From NCBI RefSeq assembly GCF_017302315.1, contig NZ_JAFLDT010000006.1, positions 43,470 to 107,469 on the forward strand: a stretch of 64,000 nt of DNA, read 5' to 3'. Numbering within the stretch: position 1 is the stretch's first letter; every line of letters starts with the position of its first letter. A program made the translations under genes and the position numbers. Source of the DNA: Zoogloea sp. (GTDB taxonomy: Bacteria > Pseudomonadota > Gammaproteobacteria > Burkholderiales > Rhodocyclaceae). Of the stretch, positions 1-8,355 are shown piece by piece. The notes below the pieces were generated by a model. The model did not search any database, was not told where the DNA came from, and saw only the letters and a program-made list of their open reading frames with translations.

Positions 1-1
1 T

Positions 2-550
2 GCCGCCGAAAAGATTGATGCCCTGGCGGCGCGCTATGGGCGCACAGTGCATTGGCATCCTTTCCTGCTTGGGGTCACCTTCAAGGTCACCGGCCTCGCG
101 CCGCTGCCCACGATCCCCCTCAAGGGTGCCTACTCGCTGCACGACATCGAACGTTCGGCGCGCTATTTCGATCTGCCCTTCCGACAGCCCAGTGCCTTTC
201 CCATTCCTACCCAACATGCGGCCAGGGCCTTCCTGTGGCTCAATGACCGCAGTCCGGCGCGGGCAAAGGCTTTCGGTCTGGCTGCGTACCGGGCTTACTT
301 CGTTGATGATGTGAATATCTCGGATCTCGCGGCGGTGCTCGACCTTGCTGCGGCGCAGGGAGTCGACCGTGACGAACTGGCCGGAGTGCTGACGGGCACC
401 GAGATCAAGGCGCGTCTGGCGGCCGAAGTCGATCTGGGGCTGTCGCGCGGGGTGTTTGGCTCGCCCTTTGTCTTCGTCGATGGCGAAGCGTTCTGGGGGG
501 CCGATCGTCTTCCCCAAGTGGAGCGGTGGCTGGCCGAAGGGGGCTTCTGA
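2..550 (+). CDS. DsbA-fold 2-hydroxychromene-2-carboxylate isomerase-like protein (5' end outside window)
   Basis: The frame is open from the first complete codon at position 2, so the gene starts before the window; 182 C-terminal residues are visible. The C-terminal block reads GVFGSPFVFVDGEAFWG followed by DRLPQVERWL, a signature of the thioredoxin-fold 2-hydroxychromene-2-carboxylate isomerase/kappa-GST family. Members use glutathione as cofactor to isomerise aromatic breakdown intermediates, but many are uncharacterised, so the substrate is unknown. It is followed by a second gene with the same layout (630-1232), including a matching C-terminus, which suggests tandem duplication. The glutathione-dependent formaldehyde genes downstream fit a thiol-related role. 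Confidence 0.85.
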   Translation, partial: AAEKIDALAARYGRTVHWHPFLLGVTFKVTGLAPLPTIPLKGAYSLHDIERSARYFDLPFRQPSAFPIPTQHAARAFLWLNDRSPARAKAFGLAAYRAYFVDDVNISDLAAVLDLAAAQGVDRDELAGVLTGTEIKARLAAEVDLGLSRGVFGSPFVFVDGEAFWGADRLPQVERWLAEGGF

Positions 551-629
551 TCCCTGTATCGCCCGCCAAGTGGGGGGCAACACAGGGATAATGCCAGCTA
601 AGTTGACCCTCGAGCTTCCCGGAGACCCC

Positions 630-1232
630 ATGTCAGCGCCCATTGATTTCTATTTCGATTTTTCCTCACCTTACGGCTATCTGGCGTCGGAGCAGATCGA
701 CGCACTTGGTGCCAGGCATGGCCGTGCGGTGATGTGGCATGCCATCGTGCTGGATGCCCAGTTTCAGCCCCAGGGTGGCATGAAGATTCCGGCGGCGCTG
801 ATGCGCACCGAGTACGTCAGGCGTGACGTCGAGCGCTCTTCCGCCTATTTCGGTATTCCCTACAAGGCGCCGATACCCTACCCCGTGCATACGGAGCATG
901 CCGCACGTGCCTTCCAGTGGCTCAGTGACCGCAACCCGGACGAGGCCCGCAGTTTTGCCCATGCGGTGTTCCGCGCCTACTTCGTCGAAGGCCGTAACAT
1001 TGCCGAAACCGCCGTCCTGCTGGAGATCGCCGAAGCGCTCAAGCTTGACCGGGAGGACGTGTCTGCCGCTTTCTCCGATGCCGCCACCAAGGCTCGCCTG
1101 AAGGCCGAGATCGACCTGGCGGAGGCCCGGGGTGTGTTTGGTTCGCCGTTCTTCATTGTCGAAGGCGAAGGTTTCTGGGGCAACGACCGCCTGCCGCAGC
1201 TCGAACGCTGGCTGGCCAACGGCCCCTTCTGA
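630..1232 (+). CDS. 2-hydroxychromene-2-carboxylate isomerase family protein (DsbA/kappa-GST fold)
   Basis: This 200-residue protein starts [20 protein letters not shown]; the FYFDFSSPY segment is the usual first strand and active-site loop of the family, where the Ser-Pro pair binds glutathione. The C-terminus [17 protein letters not shown] then [10 protein letters not shown] matches the preceding gene closely. I chose the ATG at 630 because the family motif begins there and a GGAG precedes it; a longer upstream extension in the same frame overlaps the previous gene and has no family-like sequence. It probably acts in the cytoplasm on an aromatic or thiol-conjugated substrate, but the reaction cannot be told from sequence. 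Confidence 0.88.
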   Translation: MSAPIDFYFDFSSPYGYLASEQIDALGARHGRAVMWHAIVLDAQFQPQGGMKIPAALMRTEYVRRDVERSSAYFGIPYKAPIPYPVHTEHAARAFQWLSDRNPDEARSFAHAVFRAYFVEGRNIAETAVLLEIAEALKLDREDVSAAFSDAATKARLKAEIDLAEARGVFGSPFFIVEGEGFWGNDRLPQLERWLANGPF

Positions 1233-1233
1233 C

Positions 1234-1818
1234 ATGCGCAGCATCTGCGTCTTCTGTGGTTCGCGCCCGGGCGTCAGGCCAGCCTACCGGGCTGCAGCCG
1301 AGTTTCTCGGCAAGACCCTCGCCGAGCGCGGGCTTGAACTGGTGTATGGCGGTGGCAATGTCGGCCTGATGGGCGCCGTTGCCGATGCTTGCCTGGCGGC
1401 CGGCGGCAAGGTGGTGGGGGTGATTCCCCGCGCCCTGATGGAATGGGAGGTGGGGCACGAGGGCTTGAGCCGTCTGGAGGTGGTTGACTCCATGCACACC
1501 CGCAAGGCCCGCATGGCCGAACTGGCCGATGGCTTCATCGCCCTGCCCGGTGGCCTGGGCACATTCGAGGAGCTGTTCGAGATCCTCACCTGGGCGCAGC
1601 TTGGCTTCCACAGCAAGCCGATCGCCCTGCTCGATGTCGAAGGTTATTACCAGCCACTCGTCCAGATGATGGACCGTGGCGTCGGTGAAGGTTTCATGAA
1701 GGCCGAGAACCGTGGCCTGCTGCTGGTTGAAGACAACGTGTTTGCGTTGCTGCGCGCCATGGGGGTCTACCACCCCCCTGCCGTCGGCAAGCGCATCCGC
1801 GACGAGAAACAGCTATGA
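1234..1818 (+). CDS. LOG family protein, probable nucleoside 5'-monophosphate phosphoribohydrolase
   Basis: The 194-residue protein [13 protein letters not shown]... has the Rossmann start typical of LOG/TIGR00730 proteins, and the catalytic motif PGGLGTFEE is intact, preceded by a conserved HTRKARM segment. Characterised members release the base from cytokinin riboside monophosphate or AMP-like nucleotides; in bacteria the physiological substrate is often unknown. The ATG lies one base after the stop of the preceding isomerase gene, so the two are probably co-transcribed. The family assignment is firm; the substrate is inferred from the family. Confidence 0.9.
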   Translation: MRSICVFCGSRPGVRPAYRAAAEFLGKTLAERGLELVYGGGNVGLMGAVADACLAAGGKVVGVIPRALMEWEVGHEGLSRLEVVDSMHTRKARMAELADGFIALPGGLGTFEELFEILTWAQLGFHSKPIALLDVEGYYQPLVQMMDRGVGEGFMKAENRGLLLVEDNVFALLRAMGVYHPPAVGKRIRDEKQL

Positions 1819-1846
1819 CAACTGCTACACCCCAAGGAGAACACCC

Positions 1847-2953
1847 ATGAAGACCCGCGCCGCCGTTGCCTGGAAAGCCGGAGCACCGCTATCCGTTGAA
1901 ATGGTCGATCTCGACGGCCCCAAGGCTGGCGAGGTGCTGGTGGAGGTCAAGGCCACCGGCATCTGCCATACCGACTACTACACCCTCTCCGGGGCTGATC
2001 CGGAAGGCCTTTTTCCGGCCATCCTCGGCCATGAGGGTGCCGGGGTTGTGGTCGATGTGGGGCCGGACGTGAAGTCCCTGCGGGCTGGCGATCATGTGAT
2101 TCCTCTCTATACGCCCGAATGCCGCGAGTGCAAGTTCTGCCTGTCGCGCAAGACCAACCTGTGTCAGAAGATCCGCAGCACCCAGGGCCGTGGCCTGATG
2201 CCGGACGCGACCAGCCGCTTCAGCCTGGATGGCAAGCCCATTCTGCACTACATGGGCACCTCCACCTTCTCCAACTACATCGTGGTACCCGAGATCGCCC
2301 TGGCCAAGATCCGCGAGGACGCGCCCTTCGACAAGGTCTGCTACATCGGCTGTGGCGTGACCACCGGCGTGGGCGCCGTGCTGTTCACCGCCAAGGTGGA
2401 GGCCGGTGCCAACGTGGTGGTGTTCGGCCTTGGTGGCATCGGCCTCAACGTGATCCAGGCCGCCAGGATGGTGGGCGCCGACAAGATCATCGGCGTGGAC
2501 CTCAACCCCGGTCGTGAAGCCATGGCCCGCAAGTTCGGCATGACCCACTTCATCAATCCGAACGAAGTCGAGAACGTGGTCGATCACATCGTTCAGCTCA
2601 CTGACGGCGGCGCCGACTACAGCTTCGAGTGCATCGGCAATACCAAGGTGATGCGTCAGGCGCTGGAATGCACCCACAAGGGCTGGGGCCAGTCGGTGAT
2701 CATCGGTGTGGCCGAGGCGGGCGCCGAGATCTCCACCCGGCCGTTCCAGCTTGTCACCGGTCGCGTCTGGAAGGGCTCTGCCTTCGGTGGCGCCCGCGGC
2801 CGCACCGACGTGCCCAAGATCGTGGACTGGTACATGGAGGGCAAGCTCAACATCGACGATCTGATCACCCATACGCTGACCCTCGACCAGATCAATGACG
2901 GCTTCGACCTGATGAAGAAGGGCGAATCGATCCGCTCGGTGGTGTTGTACTGA
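1847..2953 (+). CDS. frmA: S-(hydroxymethyl)glutathione dehydrogenase / class III alcohol dehydrogenase
   Basis: The 368-residue zinc alcohol dehydrogenase oxidises S-hydroxymethylglutathione, formed spontaneously from formaldehyde and glutathione, to S-formylglutathione with NAD. Visible are the catalytic zinc ligands ([12 protein letters not shown] and GHEGAG), the structural zinc lobe [15 protein letters not shown], and the NAD-binding [13 protein letters not shown]. The start MKTRAAVAW is preceded by an AAGGAG ribosome site. The next gene is S-formylglutathione hydrolase with the start codon one base after this stop, which completes the glutathione-dependent formaldehyde detoxification route. 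gshA and gshB are encoded elsewhere in the window. Confidence 0.97.
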   Translation: MKTRAAVAWKAGAPLSVEMVDLDGPKAGEVLVEVKATGICHTDYYTLSGADPEGLFPAILGHEGAGVVVDVGPDVKSLRAGDHVIPLYTPECRECKFCLSRKTNLCQKIRSTQGRGLMPDATSRFSLDGKPILHYMGTSTFSNYIVVPEIALAKIREDAPFDKVCYIGCGVTTGVGAVLFTAKVEAGANVVVFGLGGIGLNVIQAARMVGADKIIGVDLNPGREAMARKFGMTHFINPNEVENVVDHIVQLTDGGADYSFECIGNTKVMRQALECTHKGWGQSVIIGVAEAGAEISTRPFQLVTGRVWKGSAFGGARGRTDVPKIVDWYMEGKLNIDDLITHTLTLDQINDGFDLMKKGESIRSVVLY

Positions 2954-2954
2954 G

Positions 2955-3803
2955 ATGGGCGACACCGGCTTCGAGACCCTCTCCGAACACGGCTGCTTCG
3001 GCGGTCGGCAGGGCTTTTACCGCCATGAATCGCGGGCCATCGGCCTGCCGATGAAGTTCGCGGTGTTCGTGCCACCCCAGGCTGCCAGCGGCCCGGTACC
3101 GGTGCTGTTCTACCTGGCCGGGCTGACCTGTACGGAAGAGACCTTCCCGATCAAGGGCGGCGCCCAGCGGATGGCCGCCGAGCTGGGCCTGATGCTGGTT
3201 GCGCCGGATACCAGCCCCCGCGGCGCCAACGTGCCCGGCGAGGCGGAGAGCTGGGACTTCGGTGTGGGCGCCGGCTTCTACCTGGACGCGGTGTGCGAGC
3301 CCTGGGCCCGCCATTGGCGCATGGAGAGCTATATCACCGGCGAGCTGCGCCAGCTGGTGGCGAGCCGCTTTCCCGCCGATCCGGTCCGTTGCGGAATCTT
3401 CGGCCACTCCATGGGGGGGCACGGTGCCCTCACCCTGGCCCTGCGGCATCCGGACTTGTACCGATCGGTATCGGCCTTCGCACCGATTGCCGCGCCCAGT
3501 CTGTGCCCGTGGGGTGAAAAGGCTTTTGGTGGCTACCTGGGAGCGGACCGCCAAGTGTGGCGCGAGCATGACGCCAGCACCCTGGTGGAGGATGGCCGGC
3601 GTTGCCCGCCCATCCTGATTGATCAGGGCATGGCCGACCAGTTCCTGCCGACCCAGCTCAACCCAGACCGTTTCGAGCAGGTGTGTGCCGATGGTCAGCC
3701 CCTCATCCTGCGCCGTCATGCGAGCTATGACCACGGCTACTACTTCATCTCCACCTTCATGGCGGACCACTTGGCCCACCACGCGCAGCACCTGAAGGCC
3801 TGA
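2955..3803 (+). CDS. fghA: S-formylglutathione hydrolase
   Basis: The 282-residue esterase D family enzyme hydrolyses S-formylglutathione to formate and glutathione. The nucleophile elbow GHSMGGHGA is present with the serine in the centre, and the acid and base lie in the DQGMADQFL and YDHGYYFIS segments. It starts one base after the frmA stop, so translation is probably coupled. The start ATG gives MGDTGFETLSEHGCFGG, which matches the family's N-terminal strand. Confidence 0.96.
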   Translation: MGDTGFETLSEHGCFGGRQGFYRHESRAIGLPMKFAVFVPPQAASGPVPVLFYLAGLTCTEETFPIKGGAQRMAAELGLMLVAPDTSPRGANVPGEAESWDFGVGAGFYLDAVCEPWARHWRMESYITGELRQLVASRFPADPVRCGIFGHSMGGHGALTLALRHPDLYRSVSAFAPIAAPSLCPWGEKAFGGYLGADRQVWREHDASTLVEDGRRCPPILIDQGMADQFLPTQLNPDRFEQVCADGQPLILRRHASYDHGYYFISTFMADHLAHHAQHLKA

Positions 3804-3807
3804 GTCC

Positions 3808-4476
3808 ATGGACCTCGCCAGTCCCGATCTGCACGCCCTGGCCGAGGGCATCAAGCCGCTCCTCGACTGGCGTGATGTGCCGGTGGATCTGGCGTCCCTG
3901 GCCGCGCTGGCGGCGGGGCTGGGGTGGGCCAGCGGCCTGCGCCTGTATGCCCTGGTGTTCGTGCTCGGCGCCCTGGAGCGCTTTGCCGGTGTGCAGCTGC
4001 CGGGCGGCCTGGGCATGCTGGCCCATCCCCTGGTCCTCGGGGTGTCAGGTCTGCTCCTGCTGGTGGAGTTCTTTGCCGACAAGCTGCCCTGGCTGGACTC
4101 CATCTGGGATGCGGTGCATACCTTCATCCGCATCCCGGCCGGGGCCGCGCTTGCGGCCGCGGTGATGGGTGATCAGGGCGGCGCCCTGCAGCTCGCCATG
4201 GGCCTCCTCGGCGGAACGCTGGCCGCCGGCACGCACCTGGCCAAGGCCGGCGCCCGGGCGGCAATCAACACTTCCCCGGAGCCGGTCAGCAACGTGGTGG
4301 CCTCCCTGGGGGAAGACGCGCTGTTTGCCGGCGGGATGTGGACGCTGATCCATCAGCCCCTGCTTTTCCTGGCGGCCCTGGCCGTGTTCTGTGTTCTGGC
4401 CTTCCTGCTGATCGTGATGTTGTGGCGTTTCGTGCGGCGCCTGTTTGCACCCCGCAGCGCCCGGCCCTTGCCATAG
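3808..4476 (+). CDS. DUF4126 domain-containing membrane protein
   Basis: This 222-residue protein has several hydrophobic, Gly/Ala-rich stretches (around residues 28-58, 72-88, 110-140, and a strong C-terminal segment near 180-210 followed by the basic tail RRLFAPRSARPLP). The pattern, with ASGLRLYALVFVLGALERF near the N-terminus, resembles DUF4126 inner-membrane proteins. Function is unknown. The gene starts four bases after the fghA stop, so it may belong to the same transcript, though a role in formaldehyde metabolism is not established. Confidence 0.8.
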   Translation: MDLASPDLHALAEGIKPLLDWRDVPVDLASLAALAAGLGWASGLRLYALVFVLGALERFAGVQLPGGLGMLAHPLVLGVSGLLLLVEFFADKLPWLDSIWDAVHTFIRIPAGAALAAAVMGDQGGALQLAMGLLGGTLAAGTHLAKAGARAAINTSPEPVSNVVASLGEDALFAGGMWTLIHQPLLFLAALAVFCVLAFLLIVMLWRFVRRLFAPRSARPLP

Positions 4477-4519
4477 GGGCTGCGGTCTGCGATAACCGGA
4501 TCAAGGCCTTTTCATCCAT

Positions 4520-4541
4520 GACCTGCCGCCACGTAGCGGCG
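4520..4541 (+). terminator. GC-rich hairpin after the DUF4126 gene, possible weak terminator
   Basis: An eight-base-pair stem (CCTGCCGC with GCGGCGGG, one G-U pair) encloses a six-base loop in the 90-base gap between the DUF4126 and DUF1289 genes. It lacks a clear T-run, so it may only pause or protect the transcript. Confidence 0.3.
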
Positions 4542-4566
4542 GGCACGCTTTCCCCAAGAGTCCCCC

Positions 4567-4776
4567 ATGAGTATTCCGTCCCCGTGCATCAACGTCTGCC
4601 GCATGAACGAAGCCAGCGGCTACTGTGAAGGCTGTTATCGCAGCATCCCCGAAATCACCGAATGGAGCCGCGCCAGCGACGCCCGCAAGCAGGCCATCCT
4701 GAGTGAGGTGGCTTCGCGCCGGGCTGCGGCCGATCTCTTCGATCTGGGCCTGCGCGGCGAATGCGTGCGGGATTGA
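4567..4776 (+). CDS. DUF1289 domain-containing small protein
   Basis: The 69-residue protein has the DUF1289 signature SPCINVCRMNEASGYCEGC followed by YRSIPEITEW. The four cysteines in CxxxC...CxxC arrangement suggest a small metal-binding (zinc or iron-sulfur) fold, which is inference. It contains the family's conserved Glu-Ile-x-x-Trp. It is followed at once by a second, even shorter protein with the same cysteine arrangement. Confidence 0.85.
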   Translation: MSIPSPCINVCRMNEASGYCEGCYRSIPEITEWSRASDARKQAILSEVASRRAAADLFDLGLRGECVRD

Positions 4777-4785
4777 GGACGGGCG

Positions 4786-4965
4786 ATGAGCGACGACAAC
4801 CCCTGTATCGGCATCTGCGAGATCGAGGACGGCTACTGCATCGGCTGCGGTCGCAGCGCCGAGGTCATCTTTGGCGAGACCGACTCGGCGGGCAGCGACG
4901 ACAGTGAAGCGGGGGCGGACCGCATTCATCCCCTGCCCGGCGAGCAGGTCGAGTCCTCGGATTGA
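4786..4965 (+). CDS. second small Cys-rich DUF1289-like protein
   Basis: A 59-residue reading frame, MSDDNPCIGICEIEDGYCIG..., shows the same Cys-x3-Cys and Cys-x2-Cys layout (PCIGIC, YCIGCGRS) as its neighbour but lacks the conserved W after the second pair and carries an acidic tail ending EQVESSD. The ATG lies nine bases after the upstream stop, preceded by GAGGACGGGCG as a plausible ribosome site. A divergent duplicate is likely. It is short, and confidence rests on the motif. Confidence 0.65.
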   Translation: MSDDNPCIGICEIEDGYCIGCGRSAEVIFGETDSAGSDDSEAGADRIHPLPGEQVESSD

Positions 4966-4975
4966 GGCTGGGCCC

Positions 4976-5884
4976 GTGACGCTGCCGCCCGGCATCAAGG
5001 TCATTGAACGGGGCTGGCTGTCGGCCAACAATGTGCTGCTGTTCGACGGCCCCGAAGCCACCCTGGTGGACAGCGGCTACGTGAGCCATGCGGCCCAGAC
5101 CGTCGCGCTGGTGGGCGATGTGCTCGCCGGCCGGCGTCTGGCCCGGCTCATCAACACCCACTCCCACTCCGATCACATCGGCTGCAACGCGGCCGTGCAG
5201 CGCGCCTTCAACTGCCGCATCGGCGTGCCCGAGGGTATGGCCGGCGCGGTGGCGCGATGGGATGAGGAAGCCCTGCTGCTGAGCGTTGCCGCCCAACAGG
5301 GCGAACCCTTCCAGGTTGACTTCACGCTGGTGCCCGGTGAATGCCTGGTCATGGGGGGGCTCGAGTGGCAGGCCTTGCCCGCTCCGGGGCACGACATGGA
5401 TGCTCTCGTCTTCCATTCTCCCGACGCCCGCCTGCTGATTTCCGGTGATGCCCTATGGCGGGATGGCTTCGGCATTCTTTTTGTCGAGGTTATCGGTGCT
5501 GGCGGCGGCCTCACGGCCGTGCGTGAAACCCTTGAGGCCATCGCACGCTTGCCCGTCGATCTGGTCATACCGGGCCACGGTGCCCCCTTTGTTGAGGTAG
5601 ATGAAGCCCTGCGTGCGGCGTTCTCGCGTCTGCATGCCTTCGAGCAGGATGGTGCCCGGATGGCCCGCAATGCCATTCGTGCCTGCATCACCTTCATGCT
5701 CCTCGAACAGCGGAGCATCGATGTGGATGCCCTGCCGGCATACCTGGATGAGGTTTACCTCTACCGTGAAGCAAACCGGCGTTTTCTCGGGCTGACGCCC
5801 GAGGCGCTCGCGGCGTGGCTGGTGACCGATCTGGAGCGGGCTGGCGTAGCGTGCCGCAAAGGCCATCTTCTTCTTGTGACATAA
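4976..5884 (+). CDS. metallo-beta-lactamase-fold hydrolase
   Basis: The 302-residue protein has the binuclear metal motif THSHSDH (His62, His64, Asp66, His67 counting from the GTG start), later ligands in PAPGHDMDALVF and SGDALW, and a terminal PGHGAPF. The hydrolytic substrate is unknown; glyoxalase-II-like, lactonase and persulfide dioxygenase-like activities are possible. I chose the GTG at 4976 because family similarity begins at VTLPPGIKVIERGWLSANN; an upstream in-frame extension would overlap the preceding small gene. An extended C-terminal helical part (about residues 210-300) resembles the winged-helix tail of many such hydrolases. Confidence 0.85.
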   Translation: MTLPPGIKVIERGWLSANNVLLFDGPEATLVDSGYVSHAAQTVALVGDVLAGRRLARLINTHSHSDHIGCNAAVQRAFNCRIGVPEGMAGAVARWDEEALLLSVAAQQGEPFQVDFTLVPGECLVMGGLEWQALPAPGHDMDALVFHSPDARLLISGDALWRDGFGILFVEVIGAGGGLTAVRETLEAIARLPVDLVIPGHGAPFVEVDEALRAAFSRLHAFEQDGARMARNAIRACITFMLLEQRSIDVDALPAYLDEVYLYREANRRFLGLTPEALAAWLVTDLERAGVACRKGHLLLVT

Positions 5885-5892
5885 ATTCACAA
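5874..5892. repeat. inverted repeat TTGTGA-N7-TCACAA at the end of the hydrolase gene
   Basis: The half sites TTGTGA and TCACAA flank seven bases and overlap the stop codon of the upstream gene, at the edge of the 147-base AT-rich intergenic region before rapZ. It resembles a CRP-type site but with a seven-base instead of a six-base centre, so binding by CRP is doubtful. The rest of the gap is AT-rich and may hold the rapZ promoter, but no convincing -35/-10 pair was found. Confidence 0.3.
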
Positions 5893-6031
5893 AAATGCCA
5901 TTTTCACAGAAATACGAGGCGCCCAGATTGTAGAAAGTTGTTTATGCTGCCTCAAAGAAAGTGAGAATCTGTCACGTATCAATGGCAGGCTGGCAAAAGG
6001 ATCAGCAGCCATGCTCTCAACAGGTAACGCC

Positions 6032-6871
6032 ATGCAACTCGTCTTGATCAGCGGTCTGTCCGGTTCGGGCAAGAGCGTCGCCCTCAATGTGATGGAAGAT
6101 TCGGGCCACTACGTCGTGGACAATCTGCCCTCAGCCCTGCTGCCGCAACTGGTGTCCCATCTCAGGGGGGCCGGCTACCAGCGCATTGCGGTGGCAGTGG
6201 ACGTGCGCTCCGGTGCCAGCATCGCAGCCCTTCCCCGGCAGGTTGAAGCCCTGCGCGCCATGGTCAGTGATCTGCGGATCCTGTTTCTCGATGCCCGTGA
6301 CGACACCCTGATCGCCCGTTTCTCGGAAACCCGGCGCAAGCATCCCCTCGGTGACGAATGCAGCACCCTGGGTGAGGCCATTGCCCGAGAGCGGGAAGCC
6401 CTTGCGCTGATTGCCGAGCTTGGGCAACGCATTGATACCAGCGACATGTCGGCCAACACGCTGCGTAATTGGGTCAAGGGCTTCATGGACCTGGAAGCGG
6501 GCAGCCAGATCACCGTGCTTTTCGAGTCCTTCGGTTTCAAGCACGGTATTCCCCTTGATGCCGATCTGGTTTTCGACGTCCGATGCCTGCCCAATCCCCA
6601 CTATGACCTGGTGCTGCGCCCCCTTACCGGCAAGGACGGCCCCGTGATCGATTTCCTCGCCAGATTGCCTGAAGTGGGGCGGATGGTGGAGGACATCTAC
6701 GCTTTCGTGGCGTCCTGGCTGCCGGCCTATGTCAATGACAACCGTAGCTACCTGACCATCGGGATCGGCTGCACGGGCGGGCAGCATCGCTCGGTGTATG
6801 TCGCCGAGCAACTCGCCGAGCGCTTCCGCGAAACGGCTCGGGTTCATGTGCGCCACCGTTCCCTGAAGTGA
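6032..6871 (+). CDS. rapZ: RNase adapter RapZ (P-loop nucleotide-binding protein)
   Basis: The 279-residue protein begins MQLVLISGLSGSGKS, with the Walker A motif at residues 8-15, and ends with the RapZ-specific segment GIGCTGGQHRSVYVAEQLAE. In enterics RapZ senses glucosamine-6-phosphate and guides RNase E to the small RNA that controls glmS; in many proteobacteria the gene sits next to PTS genes. An ATG at 6011 in the same frame would add seven residues, but the family starts at MQLVLISG. A three-gene plus-strand cluster follows with overlapping starts. The regulatory PTS genes are 6 kb away and glmS about 52 kb away in this window. Confidence 0.95.
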   Translation: MQLVLISGLSGSGKSVALNVMEDSGHYVVDNLPSALLPQLVSHLRGAGYQRIAVAVDVRSGASIAALPRQVEALRAMVSDLRILFLDARDDTLIARFSETRRKHPLGDECSTLGEAIAREREALALIAELGQRIDTSDMSANTLRNWVKGFMDLEAGSQITVLFESFGFKHGIPLDADLVFDVRCLPNPHYDLVLRPLTGKDGPVIDFLARLPEVGRMVEDIYAFVASWLPAYVNDNRSYLTIGIGCTGGQHRSVYVAEQLAERFRETARVHVRHRSLK

Positions 6872-7263
6872 ACTTGCGGCAGTGGCTGGGGGCTTGGGCC
6901 GCCTTTCTCAAGGTTGGCGACCTGCTGGTTCTGGCCATCGCCTTGATGGCCTGCGGGCTATCGGCCGTGACACTGTGGCAGGGGGGCCGCCCCGACCGGG
7001 CTGTGATCAAGGCCGGTGGCAGGGTTTTTGCCGAGGTGGATCTGACCGTTCCCCGGATCCTTGAAGTGCCCGGGCCGCTTGGTGCTACCCGCATCGAGAT
7101 CCAGCCCGGCCGTGCCCGGGTTGCCGCCGACCCCGGGCCGCGCCAGTATTGTGTGCGTCAGGGGTGGCTGAGTCGTGCCGGTGCAGTGGCGATCTGTGCG
7201 CCCAACCAGGTCAGTCTGGCCCTGTCCGGCCGTAACGCCGACTATGACTCCCTCAACTACTGA
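6868..7263 (+). CDS. NusG domain II-containing membrane-anchored protein
   Basis: The 131-residue protein starts at a GTG that overlaps the rapZ stop (GTGA). A single hydrophobic segment near residues 17-38 probably anchors it in the inner membrane, followed by a beta-rich domain ending YCVRQGWLSRAGAVAICAPN, the pattern of NusG domain II proteins (DUF with two conserved cysteines). Such proteins are often encoded beside Gx transporter genes, as here, and with apbE, which in this window lies apart at 14391-15437. A role in redox or flavin-linked membrane functions is guessed, not shown. Confidence 0.75.
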   Translation: MNLRQWLGAWAAFLKVGDLLVLAIALMACGLSAVTLWQGGRPDRAVIKAGGRVFAEVDLTVPRILEVPGPLGATRIEIQPGRARVAADPGPRQYCVRQGWLSRAGAVAICAPNQVSLALSGRNADYDSLNY

Positions 7264-7792
7264 GATCATCCTGAGGCCTTCGGCCGAAGACCATCGGGTG
7301 GCCCGCCATGCGGCGGCGGCCATCGTCCTGACCGTTGCGGAGGCTGCGATCCCGCTGCCCCTGCCCGGCGTCAAGCCCGGGCTCGCCAACATCATCGTCC
7401 TGGTTGTGCTCGCCCGTTGGGGCTGGCGTGAAGCGGCGTGGGTGGCGCTGCTGCGGGTACTGGTCAGCAGCCTGCTCCTCGGGCAGTTTCTGGCGCCGGG
7501 GTTTTTCCTCAGCCTGGCTGGTAGCGTGGCCAGCCTGGCGGTGCTGGGCCTCGCCAGGCATCTGCCCAGGCGGGCTTTCGGGCCGGTCAGCCAGAGCGTA
7601 CTGGCCGCCTTTGCTCATATCGCCGGGCAACTGGTGGTGGCGCGGGCCTGGCTGGTTCCCCATGACGGGGTGTTCTATCTCGTCCCGGTGTTTGCGCTGG
7701 CCGCCACCCTGTTCGGGCTGGTCAATGGCTTGATGGCCGCACGTCTGCTCCAGGAGACGTCAGCGCCGACGGCGCAGCAGGCCGGGGTGTAG
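7244..7792 (+). CDS. Gx transporter family / heptaprenyl diphosphate synthase component I-like membrane protein
   Basis: The 182-residue protein overlaps the preceding gene by 20 bases, starting at ATG 7244. It contains the family stretch AIPLPLPGVKPGLANIIVLV and about five hydrophobic segments, which fits the ECF-transporter S-component-like fold annotated as HepT/HepS component I. The old name is misleading: no prenyl synthase motif is present. The substrate is unknown. Together with the NusG-II protein it forms a recurrent two-gene unit. Confidence 0.78.
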   Translation: MTPSTTEIILRPSAEDHRVARHAAAAIVLTVAEAAIPLPLPGVKPGLANIIVLVVLARWGWREAAWVALLRVLVSSLLLGQFLAPGFFLSLAGSVASLAVLGLARHLPRRAFGPVSQSVLAAFAHIAGQLVVARAWLVPHDGVFYLVPVFALAATLFGLVNGLMAARLLQETSAPTAQQAGV

Positions 7793-8251
7793 CCCCGGCT
7801 TGTCCGGCAGGCCGAGGGCGGCCCGGGAAAGGCGGTCCGCATCACTGTTGCGATGGCGCGGGATCCAGATCAGGGTACTCCCGGGAAAGCCTTCGAGTTG
7901 CCTCCTCACTTTCTGAATAAGGGCCTTAAGGTGCAAGACCTCGGTATGCGCAAGGCCGTTGACATGCTTTACGACGAAGTCGCTGTCGCTGTGCAGTGCA
8001 ACGGACAAGGCTCCCAATGTCCGCGCCATGAGCAGGGCCTGCTCCAGAGCCAATAACTCTGCTTCGTTGTTGCAGCCGCTGGAAGATGCTGCGGCGGAGA
8101 ATTCGTGTCTGCGCCCTTCGGGGTCGCGTAGGAATACGCCCAAGCCAATACGGCCAGGGTTTGGATGGGCGGAGCCGTCGAACCAGATCGCCCAAGCGGG
8201 ACATTCGGGATTTGGGGAGGGGCAGTTCGATGTCATGTTCGAATTGACCAT
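7760..8251 (-). CDS. ribonuclease HI-like protein
   Basis: The 163-residue protein has all RNase H landmarks: FDGSAHPNPG (first Asp), NNEAELLALEQAL (Glu), LHSDSDFVVKHVNG (Asp) and RHRNSDADRLSR (last acidic position). It should cleave RNA in RNA-DNA hybrids. Its 3' end overlaps the end of the convergent Gx transporter gene by 33 bases. The start is uncertain: the ATG at 8251 (MVNSNMTSN) or the one at 8236 both lie just before the domain; an upstream in-frame extension to 8326 is Cys/Arg-rich and unlike the family. Confidence 0.82.
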   Translation of the reverse strand: MVNSNMTSNCPSPNPECPAWAIWFDGSAHPNPGRIGLGVFLRDPEGRRHEFSAAASSSGCNNEAELLALEQALLMARTLGALSVALHSDSDFVVKHVNGLAHTEVLHLKALIQKVRRQLEGFPGSTLIWIPRHRNSDADRLSRAALGLPDKPGLHPGLLRRRR

Positions 8252-8355
8252 AAATGTCAGGCTCGTTGTGCACGCGCATCTTTGATGATTGGTCGTTGGC
8301 GGCCTGCGACAGCAAATACAAACCAAGGATACGTTTCCCGGGTGTCCTGAGCTGA

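Noticed and set aside
5874-5892. CRP site before rapZ
   Set aside because: The half sites are right but the centre is seven bases instead of six, and no promoter pair is evident beside it; kept only as an inverted repeat.
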